From assembly GCF_010730745.1 (NCBI RefSeq), contig NZ_AP022615.1, positions 4,030,001 to 4,094,000 of the forward strand: 64,000 nt of DNA, read 5' to 3'. Below the pieces are notes generated by a model. The model saw only the letters and a program-made list of their open reading frames with translations, did no database searches and had not been told where the DNA came from. Origin of the DNA: Mycobacterium heidelbergense (GTDB lineage Bacteria > Actinomycetota > Actinomycetes > Mycobacteriales > Mycobacteriaceae). A program made the position numbers and the translations under genes. This document shows, piece after piece, positions 11,564 to 19,632 of the stretch (within the stretch, counting starts at the first letter, position 1; each line of letters begins with the position of its first letter).

Positions 11564-11638
11564 GGGCGCGTAGCTCAGTGGTAGAGCTCTGGTTTTACAC
11601 ACCAGCGGTCGGCGGTTCGATACCGTCCGCGCCCACCA
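11564..11638 (+). tRNA. tRNA-Val (anticodon TAC)
   Basis: A complete cloverleaf: 7-base-pair acceptor stem GGGCGCG/CGCGCCC, D-arm TAGCTCAGTGGTAGAGC, anticodon stem CTGGT/ACCAG around loop TTTACAC (anticodon TAC, reading GTA), T-arm with GGTTCGATACC, discriminator A and an encoded CCA at 11636-11638. It marks the upstream edge of an accessory gene block. Confidence 0.97.
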
Positions 11639-11647
11639 CTGTTCATA

Positions 11648-11664
11648 CAGGTCAGCGAGACCTG
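11648..11664 (+). terminator. Hairpin downstream of tRNA-Val
   Basis: CAGGTC (11648-11653), loop AGCGA, GACCTG (11659-11664), followed by TCTCGATAA. It lies 10 bases after the tRNA 3' end and may define or process its 3' end; no T-run follows. Confidence 0.5.
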
Positions 11665-11715
11665 TCTCGATAACGCGCCCAAATACGCGCTGAACATCTC
11701 GAAGAGGGCAGTCCA

Positions 11716-11922
11716 ATGGAGAACGATGACATCGCGGCGCATAGCCTGTGGCTCGCACTCATCCTTCTGACTGGAATGGTCGCCGCGGTGTTGGCCGCAG
11801 CCGTGTTCTGGCTAGTGAAGGCTGGCCCAGCAGCCGTGTTCACCGCGGGCGACACCACGTTCCTCGGTGTCAGCTCTTTGGGTACGGCCATCCGACGATT
11901 TCTCACCGGCATCCGGGACTGA
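11716..11922 (+). CDS. Small single-span membrane protein of unknown function
   Basis: A 68-residue ORF starting at ATG 11716, with AAGAGGGCAG upstream as a plausible ribosome binding site. One transmembrane helix is evident at about residues 10-34 (WLALILLTGMVAAVLAAAVFW), followed by a short tail ending RRFLTGIRD. I do not recognise the family. It is the first gene after tRNA-Val and shows normal high-GC codon use. It could be a genuine small membrane protein or a residue of a larger inserted gene. Confidence 0.5.
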   Translation: MENDDIAAHSLWLALILLTGMVAAVLAAAVFWLVKAGPAAVFTAGDTTFLGVSSLGTAIRRFLTGIRD

Positions 11923-11944
11923 CCGGTTCTAAACTGGCGGTCAG
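11919..11944. terminator. Hairpin at a convergent junction
   Basis: CTGACCG (11919-11925) and CGGTCAG (11938-11944) with inner GTT/AAC pairing around CTAA. It overlaps the stop of the small membrane gene and faces the PIN-domain gene on the other strand. Confidence 0.55.
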
Positions 11945-11992
11945 CACAACGGATGCGCACGGTATCGCAGTCGGTTTGCGGTAACGGCGGTA

Positions 11993-12565
11993 TCAATCCG
12001 CTAAGCGGATGAGATCTGCTGCTTCGCCCATGCCGTATCGGTCCACCAAGCGAGCCAAGATGTCATCGATCGTCAGCGGTGGTGTTGAGAAACGATTCGA
12101 CATGGCTTGTAATGCGCGGCGAGCGACTTCAGGAGCGGCGGCCACGGTATCGGCCGTGAACTTTGCCGGCGACAGCACTTTGATTTGCGGGGGAATGTTC
12201 GCTAACGGGAAATCCCGGCGGTTCTCAGTCACAATGGCGCCCGCTCCACCCACAACGGCGGCTGCCACAACGTGTTCGTCGTCGCGATCCGGCAACCCGA
12301 ACGCGCCATCGTGCGGCTCCCAGTTCTCGACCGCAGCGTCGTCGAATGCTGTCGACATCTGCTCGATCAGGCGACGCGCCCGATCGGCGGCGACATCCGG
12401 CCGTTCGCCTCGCTCGATGCGTTTGCGCGTCTCGTGATATTCAAGTTCGGCCAGGATGGCGCTTGACCAGAGCGGCCTATAGAGGCCTTCGATCGCGAGC
12501 GAGAGCAAGAAGTCCCGCTGCAAACTTGGCCACAACACCGAGGTGTCAAGAACAGCTCCGAACAC
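11993..12565 (-). CDS. PIN-domain toxin of a type II toxin-antitoxin pair
   Basis: A 190-residue protein with a PIN nuclease fold at residues 1-130: first acidic residue in FGAVLDTSVLWPS, Glu in AELEYHETRKR, and the later acidic pair in GLPDRDDEHVVAAAV followed by AIVTENRRDFP. This subtype resembles PIN_3 proteins and is longer than typical VapC, with a C-terminal helical extension (residues 135-190). It probably cleaves RNA. It sits 14 bases downstream of a gene encoding a helix-turn-helix antitoxin and is likely co-transcribed with it. Confidence 0.85.
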   Translation of the reverse strand: MFGAVLDTSVLWPSLQRDFLLSLAIEGLYRPLWSSAILAELEYHETRKRIERGERPDVAADRARRLIEQMSTAFDDAAVENWEPHDGAFGLPDRDDEHVVAAAVVGGAGAIVTENRRDFPLANIPPQIKVLSPAKFTADTVAAAPEVARRALQAMSNRFSTPPLTIDDILARLVDRYGMGEAADLIRLAD

Positions 12566-12579
12566 CGATGCCCATGGTG

Positions 12580-13116
12580 TCAGCTCGGCGTAACCGCATT
12601 CCTGCGGCGCGCCGCAACCGCCCGACGAGCTTGGCGTAGCTGTTTTCGGATCACATCCGGATCGTCATCGCTGTTGATGTCCATCGAGGTCGCTGCTAAC
12701 GCGTCATATTGACGATTGCGGCGCTCTTCGCGATAAGCCAATACATCATCAAGCAGGAGTCGATGCCGATTGCCGATCCGCTCGGCCCGCAGCACATCCT
12801 CATTGATCAGCCGAACGACGGTCGGCCGACTTACGCCGAGAAGATCGGCTGCCTGCTGCGTGGTCAAGGTCATGGTTTGCGGCGCAATGGTCACGGCCTT
12901 GCCGGCATGAAGCGCCGCAACCACCTTTGTCAGGGCACGATGGATGTCTTCGGGCAGCTCGATGCGATCATGCTCGTCGACGCCGACAAGCGCATAGCTC
13001 GGCGAGGCCACCTCGCCGCGACGTCGTTCATGGGCAGCCAAAAAGCCGAGGACCGGAGCAAGCTCCTCCGGATGATCTGGCACAAAGGTCGTGGTCTCGA
13101 CGACTTCGGCACTCAT
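12580..13116 (-). CDS. Antitoxin with excisionase-type helix-turn-helix
   Basis: 178 residues from ATG 13116 (AAAGGG is 7 bases upstream; TTG and GTG starts exist at 13122 and 13119). Residues about 82-130 form a MerR/excisionase-like DNA-binding domain: TLTTQQAADLLGVSRPTVVRL, with the HRLLLDDVLAYREERR end typical of the family. The N-terminal domain (residues 1-75) is not recognised. The C-terminal segment is charged and may wrap the PIN toxin. An inverted repeat just upstream is a likely self-operator. Confidence 0.85.
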   Translation of the reverse strand: MSAEVVETTTFVPDHPEELAPVLGFLAAHERRRGEVASPSYALVGVDEHDRIELPEDIHRALTKVVAALHAGKAVTIAPQTMTLTTQQAADLLGVSRPTVVRLINEDVLRAERIGNRHRLLLDDVLAYREERRNRQYDALAATSMDINSDDDPDVIRKQLRQARRAVAARRRNAVTPS

Positions 13117-13127
13117 CACCAAACCCT

Positions 13128-13169
13128 TTATTCGAACGAATCGAAGCTATTTTCGTAACATTCGAATAA
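13128..13169. promoter_or_regulatory. Inverted-repeat operator of the PIN/HTH toxin-antitoxin operon
   Basis: TTATTCGAA at 13128-13136 and TTCGAATAA at 13161-13169 are perfect 9-base inverted copies, with CGAA/TTCG further inside. The centre lies about 32 bases upstream of the antitoxin ATG, in an AT-rich pocket of otherwise GC-rich DNA, as expected for autorepression. Confidence 0.65.
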
Positions 13170-13255
13170 TACCTCGTATCTCAGGTTTGGTCCACTGGCC
13201 ACCCCATCGATCGAGACATATTGCGCGGCCGGCATGACCGCACCGCCGGCCGCGG

Positions 13256-14104
13256 TCACGATGCGCGCCCTTGGCGTTGTGAGTCGATCCCGGACGTCGG
13301 GGCCGCGGCGGGGCCGGCGGCCATGGCCTTGAACAGCATCCGCCCGAACATCGCCGTCATCACTGACCGTGGCAAGAGGTGGCACAGCACGTCGGCCATG
13401 CGGTTCATCGCGCCCGGAATGACCAGCGACCTTCGCCCCAACTTCTTCAGCGCGGTACGCACCACCGCCGTGCTGGTCATCATCGGCATGGGCAGCGCAC
13501 CAAAGTCGATGCCTTCGGTCTCCCGCAGGCCCTCGGTGTCGGTCGGGCCCGGCGCCAACGTCAGCACATCGACCCCGGACGATTTGAGCTCGTAGTGCAG
13601 CGCCCGACCCAAGGACGACACATAGGCCTTTGTCGCGGCGTAGTTGGCCGAAAACGGCACCGCTGCGTGACCCACGGTCGAGGCCACCAGGATCAATCCA
13701 CCGCGCCCGCGGGTCGCCATCATCGCGCCGTAACGGTGGGCCAGTTGCATCAACGCCAGAACGTTGAGCTGAACCGACTGTGACTCGGCGGCGTAGTCGT
13801 TATCGACGAACCGGCCGGCCACCATGGTCCCGGCCGCGGCGACGACCAGGCCGACATCCAGGGCGCGGGTGCGGGCCACCAGCTCATCGACGGCTCCCGG
13901 CGCGGCCAGATCCAACGGGATCGCCAGCACCTGCCGCTGGGAGCCCAGGTGGTTTGCGAGGGCATCGAGGCGATCCCGGCGACGAGCGACCAGCACCAAG
14001 TTGAAGCCGGCGTCGGCGAGTTGAGCCGCGAATTCGGCGCCGAGACCTGATGAGGCGCCGGTGATCACGGCGAATTGACCGTACTTGGCGGGGGTCGTGG
14101 TCAT
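13256..14104 (-). CDS. Short-chain dehydrogenase/reductase
   Basis: 282 residues from ATG 14104, chosen because GGAAGGGA precedes it; a longer in-frame start at 14281 would cross the divergent promoter region. Classical SDR features: TGASSGLGAEFA nucleotide-binding motif near residue 15, VVAAAGT in place of NNAG, catalytic Ser in ILVASTVGHAA, Tyr/Lys in YAATKAYVSSLGRALH. The substrate is unknown. The C-terminus carries extra hydrophobic and Ala-rich sequence. Divergently placed to a TetR gene, which probably regulates it. Confidence 0.88.
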   Translation of the reverse strand: MTTTPAKYGQFAVITGASSGLGAEFAAQLADAGFNLVLVARRRDRLDALANHLGSQRQVLAIPLDLAAPGAVDELVARTRALDVGLVVAAAGTMVAGRFVDNDYAAESQSVQLNVLALMQLAHRYGAMMATRGRGGLILVASTVGHAAVPFSANYAATKAYVSSLGRALHYELKSSGVDVLTLAPGPTDTEGLRETEGIDFGALPMPMMTSTAVVRTALKKLGRRSLVIPGAMNRMADVLCHLLPRSVMTAMFGRMLFKAMAAGPAAAPTSGIDSQRQGRAS

Positions 14105-14375
14105 GGCTGGGTCCCTTCCGCGGGGCTTGAGCTCCCGCATATTGATCGGATCACGAGTATGATAAAGATTAAGTAGTCCGATTAATTCCCGCCTAGGTTT
14201 CGCCGGCCGCTGTACGCGGCGCATGCCGTGTCCGACGACCCGCCTACTGGAAGGCGGCACCAAGGGCCAACGCAGCATCACCCGGCTGACCCCAGACCGG
14301 TTGAGCCCGAAGAGTTCTCAATCGACATGAGGCACCCAAACCGTCGCAACCTGGGGTGCTAGAACATCCAGCGGG

Positions 14376-14391
14376 TAGTGTCAACACACTA
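14376..14391. promoter_or_regulatory. Short inverted repeat at the TetR start, candidate self-operator
   Basis: TAGTGT (14376-14381) and ACACTA (14386-14391) with spacer CAAC overlap the first base of the TetR start codon. Repressor binding here would block its own transcription. A single short site, so suggestive only. Confidence 0.35.
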
Positions 14392-15047
14392 TGGGTCCGG
14401 TGAATTCTAGGTCGACGACGCGCAAGCCCTATCAATCGCGGCTTCGCGCCCAACAGGCAGCGGCAACCCGCCAGCTGGTACTCGACGCCGCGACACGATT
14501 GTTCATCGAGCACGGATACGCCGCTACGTCCATCGACGCCATCGCTGACGCCGCCGGGGTGGGCCGCTCCACGGTGTTTGCCGCCGCGGGCGGCAAACCC
14601 TGGCTGCTTAAGACGGCCTACGACCGCGCCATCGTCGGCGATGACGAGCCAGTCCCACTGCGAGAACGGCCCCAAGTCCGCCGACTGTTCGAGCTGACCG
14701 ACCCTGCGCGCATCGTCGACGGTTACACGCGGATCCTCGCCGAGGGCGCACAACGCGTCTCGGCGATCTATCAGGTGGTGGCCTCAGCCGCCGGCTGCGA
14801 CCCGGAGGTGCATCAGCTATGGGTCACGCTCAGCGATGAACGCTTCGTCGGCGCGGGTCAGATCGCCGACCTCATCGCCAAACGAGGCGGGTTACGCCGA
14901 GGACTGTCACGTTCCGCCGCCCGCGACATCGTTTGGGTGTACAACGATCCCGGCTTACACCACGCCCTTGTCGTCTCCCGCGGCTGGGCACTAAAACGCT
15001 ACCGCGACTGGATCGCTGATTCGCTGCGCCACAACCTTTTAGGCTGA
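14391..15047 (+). CDS. TetR-family transcriptional regulator
   Basis: A 218-residue protein. The N-terminal DNA-binding domain covers residues 20-70: LVLDAATRLFIEHGYAATS, then IDAIADAAGVGRSTVFAAAGG and KPWLLKTAYD, a standard TetR signature. The C-terminal ligand domain is not recognised. It is divergent from the SDR gene across 286 bases, the usual arrangement for a repressor and its target; what it senses is unknown. Confidence 0.88.
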   Translation: MGPVNSRSTTRKPYQSRLRAQQAAATRQLVLDAATRLFIEHGYAATSIDAIADAAGVGRSTVFAAAGGKPWLLKTAYDRAIVGDDEPVPLRERPQVRRLFELTDPARIVDGYTRILAEGAQRVSAIYQVVASAAGCDPEVHQLWVTLSDERFVGAGQIADLIAKRGGLRRGLSRSAARDIVWVYNDPGLHHALVVSRGWALKRYRDWIADSLRHNLLG

Positions 15048-15064
15048 CCGCACCTCGGGACGTC

Positions 15065-15087
15065 GGTCACCGCCAAGCCGGGTGACC
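15065..15087. terminator. Hairpin between TetR and the permease remnant
   Basis: GGTCACC (15065-15071), nine-base loop, GGTGACC (15081-15087), placed between two convergent reading frames. Confidence 0.5.
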
Positions 15088-15182
15088 AACCGCCAACTCG
15101 GTCAAAAGTATCACGGTTTCGTTATACTTTGCCATGGCAACCAAGCCGCCGGTGTGTGGCGATTTAGGCTGCGAAGGCCCAA

Positions 15183-15617
15183 TCAATGGAAGAGGCGGGC
15201 GATTTCGATGTAGATCGGAATGCCGATGGTGACGTTGTACGAAAACGTCAGCCCCAGGGATGCGGCTAGCGGCAGCGTCGGACTGGCCTCGGGGATCGCC
15301 AGCCGCTGCACCGCTGGGACGGCGATGTAGGACGCCGCGGCGCACAGTACCGCGAACAGGATGTAGGTTCCCGGCTTGAACTCGGTGTGGGTGAGGTGCG
15401 CGTAGCCGTGGGCGGCGCTGATCCCAAGCGCGGCAAAGAGGTTCGGCGCCAGCAGACCGAAGATGGTGAAGCGGGCTCCGGCCGCGCGGAGGTCTCTCAA
15501 CTTGCGGGAGGCCGTTATGCCCATCTCGAGCAGGAACAAGCAGAGCGTATCGAGTCTGGTCGAGGTGAGGGCCGCGCCGCCAAATCGCTTGACGGCGCAT
15601 GGCCGGCCAACGGCCAA
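15183..15617 (-). pseudogene. Truncated sodium-dependent bicarbonate permease (SbtA-like), C-terminal half only
   Basis: About 144 residues, of which residues 23-144 look like the last third of the SbtA/DUF897 permease family: TLCLFLLEMGITASRKLRDL, FGLLAPNLFAALGISA, AASYIAVPAVQRLAIPEASP and TFSYNVTIGIPIYIEIARLF. The family is usually over 300 residues, and the upstream sequence on this strand shows no match to the missing N-terminal helices; the first 22 residues look random. I infer a decayed gene, left over beside the proton ATPase. A short functional protein is possible but unlikely. Confidence 0.65.
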
Positions 15618-15641
15618 GTTCGATAGCTAGACACAACACAT

Positions 15642-15687
15642 ATGCAATGGTTTCTACAATATTTTGTATCCTCATGCAATGATTTCT
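15642..15687. promoter_or_regulatory. AT-rich direct-repeat element upstream of the P-type ATPase
   Basis: ATGCAATGGTTTCT (15642-15655) and ATGCAATGATTTCT (15674-15687) match at 13 of 14 bases and are 32 bases apart, about three helical turns. Between them lies a near-palindrome ACAATATTTTGT (15656-15667). The pocket is strikingly AT-rich and sits about 200 bases before the ATPase start and upstream of the permease remnant, so it looks like a regulator binding region. Confidence 0.45.
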
Positions 15688-15887
15688 GAGAGGGTTGTTG
15701 TGATTGGACGTCGTCAGGCCTGCGAAGCCGACGCGGTGTGCGCCCGGCCGGGCATGGGTCGGAATGACGTAGGGGCGTTCGGCCCTACCCGGCGGCCGGT
15801 GTGAGTGTGAGATTCGAACGCGATACCTCCGGGCGTTCCGCGTAACCGCTCGGTGGTCATTGCCGTACTCGACGTGGAAGGCGGGCG

Positions 15888-18383
15888 ATGGACGCCACCG
15901 ACAAGGTGACCGAGCTGCCGTTGTCACAGTTACTGGCCGAATTGGACAGTTCCGCAGCGGGTTTGACGGCCGCTGAGGCGGTGCAGCGGCTGCAGCGTTA
16001 CGGCCCCAACGAGATCGCCGAGCACCACCGCAATCCGGTGGTGGAGTTTCTGGGATATTTCTGGGCGCCGATCCCGTGGATGATCGAGGTCGCATTGGCG
16101 TTGTCGGTGGCCGCCCGGCACTGGACCGACGCGATCATCATCGGGGTGCTGTTGGCGATGAACGGGCTGGTGGCCTATTTCGAGGAACACCAGGCGGCCA
16201 ACGCGATCGCCGCGCTCAAGCAGAGACTGGCGTCGGCGGCACGGGTGTTGCGCGACGGCGCCTGGGTGACGGTGGCGGTGCGCGAGCTGGTGCCCGGCGA
16301 CGTGGTGCGGGTGCGCCTCGGTGATGTGATGCCCGCCGATCTGCGGGTGCTCGACGACGTCACGCTCGAGGTGGATCAGTCGGCGATGACCGGCGAATCG
16401 CTGGCGGTGAGCCGCGGGCAGGGCCAGAGCCTGTATTCCGGGTCGGTGCTGGTGCGCGGGGAGGCCGACGCGCTGGTGTCTGCCACCGGGGCGTCGTCGT
16501 ATATGGGGAAGACCACCGCGCTGGTGGAAAGCGCGGGAACGGTCAGCCACTTTCAGCGCGCGGTGCTACGCATCGCCAACTACCTGATCGTGATCGCGGT
16601 CGCGTTGGTGACGTTGACGGTCGCGGTCTCGCTGGTGCGGGGCAATCCGGCGCTGCAGACCCTCGAGTTCGCGCTGGTGGTCACGATCGCCTCCATCCCG
16701 GTGGCGTTGCCGGCGGTGCTGTCCGTGACCATGGCCGTGGGGGCGCGCCAGCTGGCGCACCAAGAGGCCGTGGTCAGCCACCTGCCCGCGGTGGAGGAAC
16801 TCGGCGGCATCGACCTGTTGTGCTCGGACAAGACCGGCACCCTGACCCAGAACCGCCTCGCGGTCGCCGCCCGCTGGACCGCCCAGGGCGTCTCCGACGA
16901 CGAGCTGCTCGCAGTCGCAGCGTTGGCCTCGCGCGCCGAGGACAACGACCTCATCGATCTGGCGGTGCTGGCCGCCGCGAACCAACGACCGGCCGCGCAG
17001 GTGGACCAGTTCACCCCGTTCGACCCGGTCAGCAAGCGCACCGAGGCGCTGGTGCGCGACTCCGACGGTCACACGTTTCGGGTCAGCAAGGGCGCGCCGC
17101 AGGTCATCGCCGCCCTGTGCGACGGCGACGGCGCCGCCGCCCAGGTCGATGGCGTGGTCGAACGGTTCGCCACCCACGGGCACCGATCCCTGGGCGTGGC
17201 GAGATCGGACGGCGACGGCTCGTGGCGGCTGATGGGCGTGCTGGGGTTGGCCGATCCGCCCCGCGACGATTCCGCGGCGACCATCTCCGCCGCAAAGGAA
17301 CTCGGCATCGACGTCAAGATGGTCACCGGCGACCAGGTGGCCATCGGCCGCGAGATCGCCCGCCAGGTCGGCCTGGGCGCGCAGATTCTCGATGCCGCAA
17401 TCCTGGACGGGGCCACCGACGATGACAATCTGGGCGCCCGGGTGGAAGCCACCGACGGGTTCGCGCAGGTCTTTCCCGAGCACAAGTACCACATCGTGCG
17501 GCTGTTGCAGGCCCGCGGGCACATCGTCGGGATGACCGGCGACGGGGTCAACGACGCACCCGCGCTCAAGCAGGCCGACGCGGGCATCGCGGTGGCCGGA
17601 GCCACCGATGCGGCCCGGGCCGCGGCCGATGTGGTCCTGCTGGCGCCGGGGTTGTCGGTGATCGTGACGGCCATCGGGCAGGCCCGCGAGATCTTTGCCC
17701 GGCTGACCAGTTATGCCACCTACCGCATCGCCGAAACCATCCGGGTGCTGCTGCTGATCACTCTGGCGGTCGTGTTCATGAACTTCTTCCCGGTCACCGC
17801 CGCGATGATCGTGTTCCTGGCGCTGCTCAACGACGGCGCGATCCTGTCCATCGCGTACGATCATGTGCGCGGCTCACCCAGGCCCGTCAAGTGGGACATG
17901 CGCGGTGTGCTGACCATCGCCACCGCGCTGGGCGTCATCGGTGTGGTCGCGACCTTTACGCTTTTCTTCCTCGCCGACAAGGTCTTTGGCCTCGACCACG
18001 ACACGATCCGCACCATGATCTACCTCAAACTGTCGGTCGCCGGTCAGCTGACCATCTTCCTGACCCGCACCCGCGGCCCCTTCTGGTCTCGGCCCGCGCC
18101 CGCACGATTACTGTTGGGCGCCGTCATCACCGCGCAAACCATCGCCACCCTGATCGCCGTCTACGGTGTGGCGATGACCCCGCTCGGGTGGCGCTGGGCC
18201 GGCCTGGTGTGGGCCTACGCGGTCGTGTGGTTCCTGTTTAACGACCGGGTCAAGCTCGCCACTTACCACTGGCTCGATCACCATCCCCGCCGCGGACACC
18301 GAAACGTCCTGGCCCCCAAGCCCATTCGACGCCCCGCGAAAAGTCCGCCACACGGCACCGCGCCCATCATTGTGGGGCGTTAG
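15888..18383 (+). CDS. Plasma-membrane proton-efflux P-type ATPase (P3A type)
   Basis: 831-residue ion pump. Visible P-type motifs: actuator TGES (168-171), PVALP in helix 4 (about 271-275), phosphorylation site DKTGTLT with Asp314, MVTGD (478-482) and GDGVNDAP (551-558). The short nucleotide domain and helix-6 motif LLNDGAILS (Asp649) resemble fungal and plant H+-ATPases, in which the equivalent Asp is the proton-binding residue; heavy-metal CPx motifs and N-terminal metal domains are absent. About ten membrane helices are predicted. Start ATG 15888 has GGAAGGCGGG upstream. The C-terminus is a short basic tail. Its role here is probably pH or membrane-potential control. It is not part of the conserved mycobacterial backbone. 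Confidence 0.9.
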   Translation: MDATDKVTELPLSQLLAELDSSAAGLTAAEAVQRLQRYGPNEIAEHHRNPVVEFLGYFWAPIPWMIEVALALSVAARHWTDAIIIGVLLAMNGLVAYFEEHQAANAIAALKQRLASAARVLRDGAWVTVAVRELVPGDVVRVRLGDVMPADLRVLDDVTLEVDQSAMTGESLAVSRGQGQSLYSGSVLVRGEADALVSATGASSYMGKTTALVESAGTVSHFQRAVLRIANYLIVIAVALVTLTVAVSLVRGNPALQTLEFALVVTIASIPVALPAVLSVTMAVGARQLAHQEAVVSHLPAVEELGGIDLLCSDKTGTLTQNRLAVAARWTAQGVSDDELLAVAALASRAEDNDLIDLAVLAAANQRPAAQVDQFTPFDPVSKRTEALVRDSDGHTFRVSKGAPQVIAALCDGDGAAAQVDGVVERFATHGHRSLGVARSDGDGSWRLMGVLGLADPPRDDSAATISAAKELGIDVKMVTGDQVAIGREIARQVGLGAQILDAAILDGATDDDNLGARVEATDGFAQVFPEHKYHIVRLLQARGHIVGMTGDGVNDAPALKQADAGIAVAGATDAARAAADVVLLAPGLSVIVTAIGQAREIFARLTSYATYRIAETIRVLLLITLAVVFMNFFPVTAAMIVFLALLNDGAILSIAYDHVRGSPRPVKWDMRGVLTIATALGVIGVVATFTLFFLADKVFGLDHDTIRTMIYLKLSVAGQLTIFLTRTRGPFWSRPAPARLLLGAVITAQTIATLIAVYGVAMTPLGWRWAGLVWAYAVVWFLFNDRVKLATYHWLDHHPRRGHRNVLAPKPIRRPAKSPPHGTAPIIVGR

Positions 18384-18394
18384 GCTCGTGAGCT

Positions 18395-19561
18395 ATGGCA
18401 AGGTCAGGTGCGTGGATGCGTGAACCGCTGACTGGTGAACCCGTGCGGCCGTTTCGCATCGAGGTCGCCGACGGCGTTCTGGAAGATCTGCGATCGCGCC
18501 TGGCGCGCACCCGGTGGCCCGAAGCCGAATGCGTGGACGACTGGAGCCAGGGCATGCCGCTGGCCTACACCCGCGAGTTGGCCGATTATTGGGCCAACGA
18601 ATACGACTGGCGGTCCCGCGAGGCCGCGCTCAACCGCTTCGACCAGTTCATCACCGAAATCGACGGGCTGGACATCCATTTCATCCACCAGCGGTCGCCG
18701 CACGAGGACGCCTTCCCGCTGCTGATCACCCACGGCTGGCCCGGCTCAATTGTGGAGTTTCACAAGGTGATTGAGCCGCTGACCGATCCGACGGCCCACG
18801 GGGGCCGCGCCGAGGACGCTTTTCACGTCGTGTGCCCGTCGCTTCCCGGGTACGGGTTCTCCGGCAAGCCCGCCCGCACCGGCTGGGGCGTCGAAAGGAT
18901 CGCCCGGGCCTGGGAGGCGCTCATGCTGCGCCTCGGTTACGACCGCTACGGCGCGCAGGGCGGCGACTGGGGTGCGGCCGTCACGACCCAGATCGGCCGA
19001 AACGGCAACCATTGCGCGGCCATCCATCTGAACATGCCGGTCGGCGCGCCGGGGGAGCTCGACAACCCCACCGAGGAGGAGAAGGCGGCCCTGGCCGCGC
19101 TGTCCCACCACCGGAAGTGGGGCACCGGCTATTCCAAGCAGCAGTCCACCCGGCCGCAAACGGTGGGCTACGGGCTGGTCGATTCGCCGGTGGGACAGCT
19201 GGCGTGGATCGTCGAGAAGTTCTGGGCCTGGGCGGATTGCGATGGGCATCCCGAGAACGCGTTCACCCGGGACGAGCTGCTCGACAACGTGATGCTCTAC
19301 TGGGTGACCGGCACCGCCGCGTCCTCGGCCCGGTTGTATTGGGAGAGCTTCCGGGCGTGGAGGGGAGGGGCCCGTGTCGAGGTGCCCACGGGTGTGGCCG
19401 CTTTCCCCAAAGAGCTTCTGAAGGCGCCGCGGACGTGGTGTGAGCCGAGCTACAACATCACGCACTGGACCGACATGCCGCGCGGTGGCCATTTCGCCGC
19501 GTTCGAGCAACCGGAGCTGTTCGTCGGGGACCTGCGCGCGTTCTTCGCGACGGTGCGGTAA
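18395..19561 (+). CDS. Microsomal-type epoxide hydrolase
   Basis: 388 residues: an epoxide-hydrolase N-terminal lid domain (PFRIEVADGVLEDLRSRLAR, residues about 19-110) followed by an alpha/beta hydrolase. The oxyanion motif is HGWPGS, the nucleophile Asp is in GAQGGDWGAAV, and the catalytic His in RGGHFAAFEQPEL. This is the microsomal (EPHX1-like) class, not the EphA/EphB soluble class. It begins 11 bases after the ATPase, so co-transcription is likely although a functional link is not obvious. Confidence 0.9.
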   Translation: MARSGAWMREPLTGEPVRPFRIEVADGVLEDLRSRLARTRWPEAECVDDWSQGMPLAYTRELADYWANEYDWRSREAALNRFDQFITEIDGLDIHFIHQRSPHEDAFPLLITHGWPGSIVEFHKVIEPLTDPTAHGGRAEDAFHVVCPSLPGYGFSGKPARTGWGVERIARAWEALMLRLGYDRYGAQGGDWGAAVTTQIGRNGNHCAAIHLNMPVGAPGELDNPTEEEKAALAALSHHRKWGTGYSKQQSTRPQTVGYGLVDSPVGQLAWIVEKFWAWADCDGHPENAFTRDELLDNVMLYWVTGTAASSARLYWESFRAWRGGARVEVPTGVAAFPKELLKAPRTWCEPSYNITHWTDMPRGGHFAAFEQPELFVGDLRAFFATVR

Positions 19562-19574
19562 ACACCCGACGCGC

Positions 19575-19632
19575 CGAGCGTGCGTGTCTGCACAGCGACA
19601 CGCCGCTCGACGCGGCATTCTGTGCACGCTCG
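19575..19632. repeat. Nested palindrome at a convergent gene junction
   Basis: Outer arms CGAGCGTG (19575-19582) and CACGCTCG (19625-19632), inner arms TGCACAG (19589-19595) and CTGTGCA (19620-19626). It fills the gap between the epoxide hydrolase and the convergent DUF2236 gene and probably acts as a bidirectional terminator or interspersed repeat. Confidence 0.65.

Noticed and set aside
15795..15850. Sequence resembling a tRNA T-arm (GATTCGAAC)
   Set aside because: T-stem arms do not pair and no acceptor or anticodon stem is found.
15067..16095. Minus-strand 340-residue frame spanning the permease remnant and the ATPase start
   Set aside because: Proline/arginine-rich, wrong frame for the permease motifs, and crosses a well-supported gene.
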